The notes under the pieces were generated by a model. It had not been told where the DNA came from and did no database searches. It worked only from the letters and a program-made list of their open reading frames with translations. Shown in pieces: positions 47,524-48,913 of a stretch of 48,913 bases of DNA. The translations under genes were made by a program, and so were the position numbers. The DNA is from Streptomyces regalis (GTDB taxonomy: Bacteria > Actinomycetota > Actinomycetes > Streptomycetales > Streptomycetaceae), in assembly GCF_001509475.1 (NCBI RefSeq), contig NZ_LLZG01000015.1:1-48913 (forward strand). The letters are read 5' to 3'. How positions within the stretch are numbered: position 1 is the stretch's first letter; every line of letters starts with the position of its first letter.

Positions 47524-47900
47524 ATGAGTCCCCGGATCCGGCCGCGGCGGCGACACTCCCCCGAGTTGCGCGTTGTACGCGCGCGCCGTCGGGCCAGATC
47601 CGATGAAGTGATCACATCAGGTCGCGCCAACGGATCGCTAACATGTGGCCAACGGCGCTCCGTTTCGATGCCGTTCGGGTGGCGTGAAGTCGACGGACGG
47701 TATCGGGAAACGGCCTGGAAGGGAACGGTTTTCCCGCTGAGGACGTCGAGAAGGGTGGCGGGAAACCGTCGTACAGGGGGCGGATCTCCGCCAGGCGTGG
47801 CGTTTTCGCCGCGTCGTGTGGATGTTCGTCGTGGAGCGCGAGTGCGGGTACGAGGGCGGGTGCGCATGCGGGCCCGCCGCGCGGGAAGGCAGTGGGCGGC
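47524..47900. other. Upstream region of the SARP gene; no gene seen
   Basis: About 375 bases. One Arg-rich forward frame spans it but has no ribosome binding site and no domain. It probably contains the promoter of the regulator that follows; no clear -10/-35 or SARP heptamer repeat was found by eye. Confidence 0.5.
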
Positions 47901-48823
47901 GTGAAGCGGTGCGGGCTGCGGTTCGGACTGCTGGGGCCGCCGGTTGTGTACGAGGTCGACGGCGGTTCCTGCGACGGCCAGGGCCCTGACGGCCAGGAAC
48001 TCGAAGTCCCGGCCTCCGACGTGCACGGTTCCGGCGTCCAGGCCTCCGACAGTGACTCGCCGGCCGCGACCGACCGCGCTGTCCGGACCATCCGCAGCCC
48101 CAAGGTGCGTGCCCTGCTCGCCGCGCTGCTCCTCGAAGGCGGCCGGGTCGTCTCCGTGGAATCGCTGATGGACGTGCTGTGGGGCGGGGCGCCGCCCGCG
48201 TCCGCGCGTGCCTCGCTGCACAACCATGTGGCCCGGCTGCGGCGGCTGCTCGACGACCCCGAACGGCTGCGGGCGGTGCCGCCCGGCTATGTGCTGCGCG
48301 TTGACGAGGGCGAGCTGGACGTCGACGTCTTCGTGAGCCGCGTCGCCGCGGCCCGCGCCGCGCATGCCGCGCGGGACTGGGAGCGCACGGTGCGCGAGTG
48401 CACGGCAGCGCTCGCGCTGTGGCGGGGCACACCCCTGTCCGGCCTGCCCGCCGAGGTAGGCGGCTACGCCCTAGTGCAGCGCCTGAAGGAGGCGCGGCTG
48501 CTGCTCCTGGAGTGGAGCTACGACGCCGAACTGACCGTCGCCGGCCCGCGACTCGACGCCCTCGTACCCGAACTGGCGGCCCTCGCCGCCGAGCACCCCC
48601 TGCGGGAGTCCTTCCACCGCCACCTGATGCTCGCCCTGCACCGCACGGGTCGGCGCGCCGAGGCCCTGGCCGTCCACCGCGATCTGCGCACACGCCTGGT
48701 CGAGGAGCTCGGAGTGGAGCCGGGGGCGGGGGTGCGGGAAGCGCATGTGGAGGTGTTGCGGGGGGAGGGAGATGTCGGTGGTGCGGGGCGTGGAGCAGGG
48801 CCGGGTGCGGGGCCAGGTGCGGC
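47901..48823 (+). CDS. SARP/BTAD-type regulator (3' end cut by the contig end)
   Basis: An open frame from GTG 47901 (GGGAAGG 11 bases upstream; GTG 47892 also possible) to the G-run. It starts Leu-Arg-Phe-Gly-Leu-Leu-Gly-Pro-Pro-Val. An unusual 45-residue acidic insert follows, then the OmpR-like winged helix (Ser-Pro-Lys-Val-Arg-Ala-Leu-Leu-Ala-Ala-Leu-Leu-Leu; Val-Glu-Ser-Leu-Met-Asp-Val-Leu-Trp-Gly; His-Asn-His-Val-Ala-Arg-Leu-Arg-Arg-Leu-Leu-Asp) and the BTAD helical domain (Pro-Leu-Arg-Glu-Ser-Phe-His-Arg-His-Leu-Met-Leu-Ala-Leu-His-Arg-Thr-Gly-Arg-Arg-Ala). SARPs activate antibiotic clusters or, when large, link to NB-ARC/TPR domains. Whether this is a short or large SARP cannot be told. 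Confidence 0.83.

Positions 48824-48913
<90 letters not shown>

Noticed and set aside
47485..47904. 139-aa Arg-rich frame before the SARP gene
   Set aside because: Starts inside the terminator hairpin, lacks a ribosome binding site and resembles a GC-driven random frame.

Overview
The window looks like Streptomyces or a close relative. GC is high, GTG and TTG starts are common, and the families are typical of that genus: DUF317, DUF6907, a SARP/BTAD regulator, a SpoIIE-type phosphatase with PAS, GAF and HATPase domains, HxlR, UPF0158 and many STAND ATPases. Rare in-frame TTA codons in three island genes hint at bldA dependence. The right edge is a contig end that dissolves into about 90 bases of G, almost certainly a sequencing artefact.

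Layout. Positions 1-3600 carry ordinary or decaying genes: an MBL-fold hydrolase divergent from an HxlR regulator, a DUF1648 membrane protein and a frameshifted DUF317 gene. Two 46-bp direct repeats (3718-3763 and 41081-41126), each the anticodon-loop-to-3'-end part of a tRNA-Thr(CGT) and each followed by a terminator hairpin, bracket 37.4 kb of accessory DNA. I read these as attachment-site scars of an integrative element or accretion island. No integrase and no 5' half of the tRNA is visible.

Inside the island: (a) 4980-13453 holds an XRE/TPR regulator divergent from TIR protein, membrane pseudokinase with PQQ propeller, small helical protein and STAND-NTPase-WD40 genes. The TIR C-terminus, the helical protein C-terminus and the STAND N-terminus share one short motif (Gly-Gly-x-[AV]-Tyr-x-Ala-x-x-Asp-x-Thr-Ile), like the amyloid/RHIM-type signalling motifs that link NLRs to effectors. 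I propose a signalosome-type immune or cell-death system. (b) 14980-19200 and 25204-29504 are two copies of a convergent pair: a STAND/NB-ARC-TPR protein facing a GT-B-fold CDP-glycerol-phosphotransferase-like protein. Both GT-like genes contain a heptanucleotide tandem repeat at the same codon position but with different unit sequence. One gene is in frame (ON), the other is shifted (OFF), which is what a phase-variable locus would look like. (c) Between and after these lie a 698-aa unknown protein with a truncated second copy, DUF6907, an archaeal-type AAA ATPase with a nuclease-like C-terminus, a frameshifted UPF0158 gene, a Suv3-like helicase and a VapBC pair. (d) 34.4-40.6 kb holds exported proteins, one with a caspase-like His/Cys pair, and an ECF sigma factor with a membrane segment and a Pro/Gly-rich tail.

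Right of the island (41.3-48.9 kb) the DNA looks more chromosomal: a Tat-exported six-hairpin-like glycosidase behind a LacI-type operator, the wreck of a sugar ABC transporter that carries a parS-like palindrome, a SpoIIE phosphatase, DUF3052 and a SARP regulator cut by the contig end. All calls come from reading the sequence; no database search was run.
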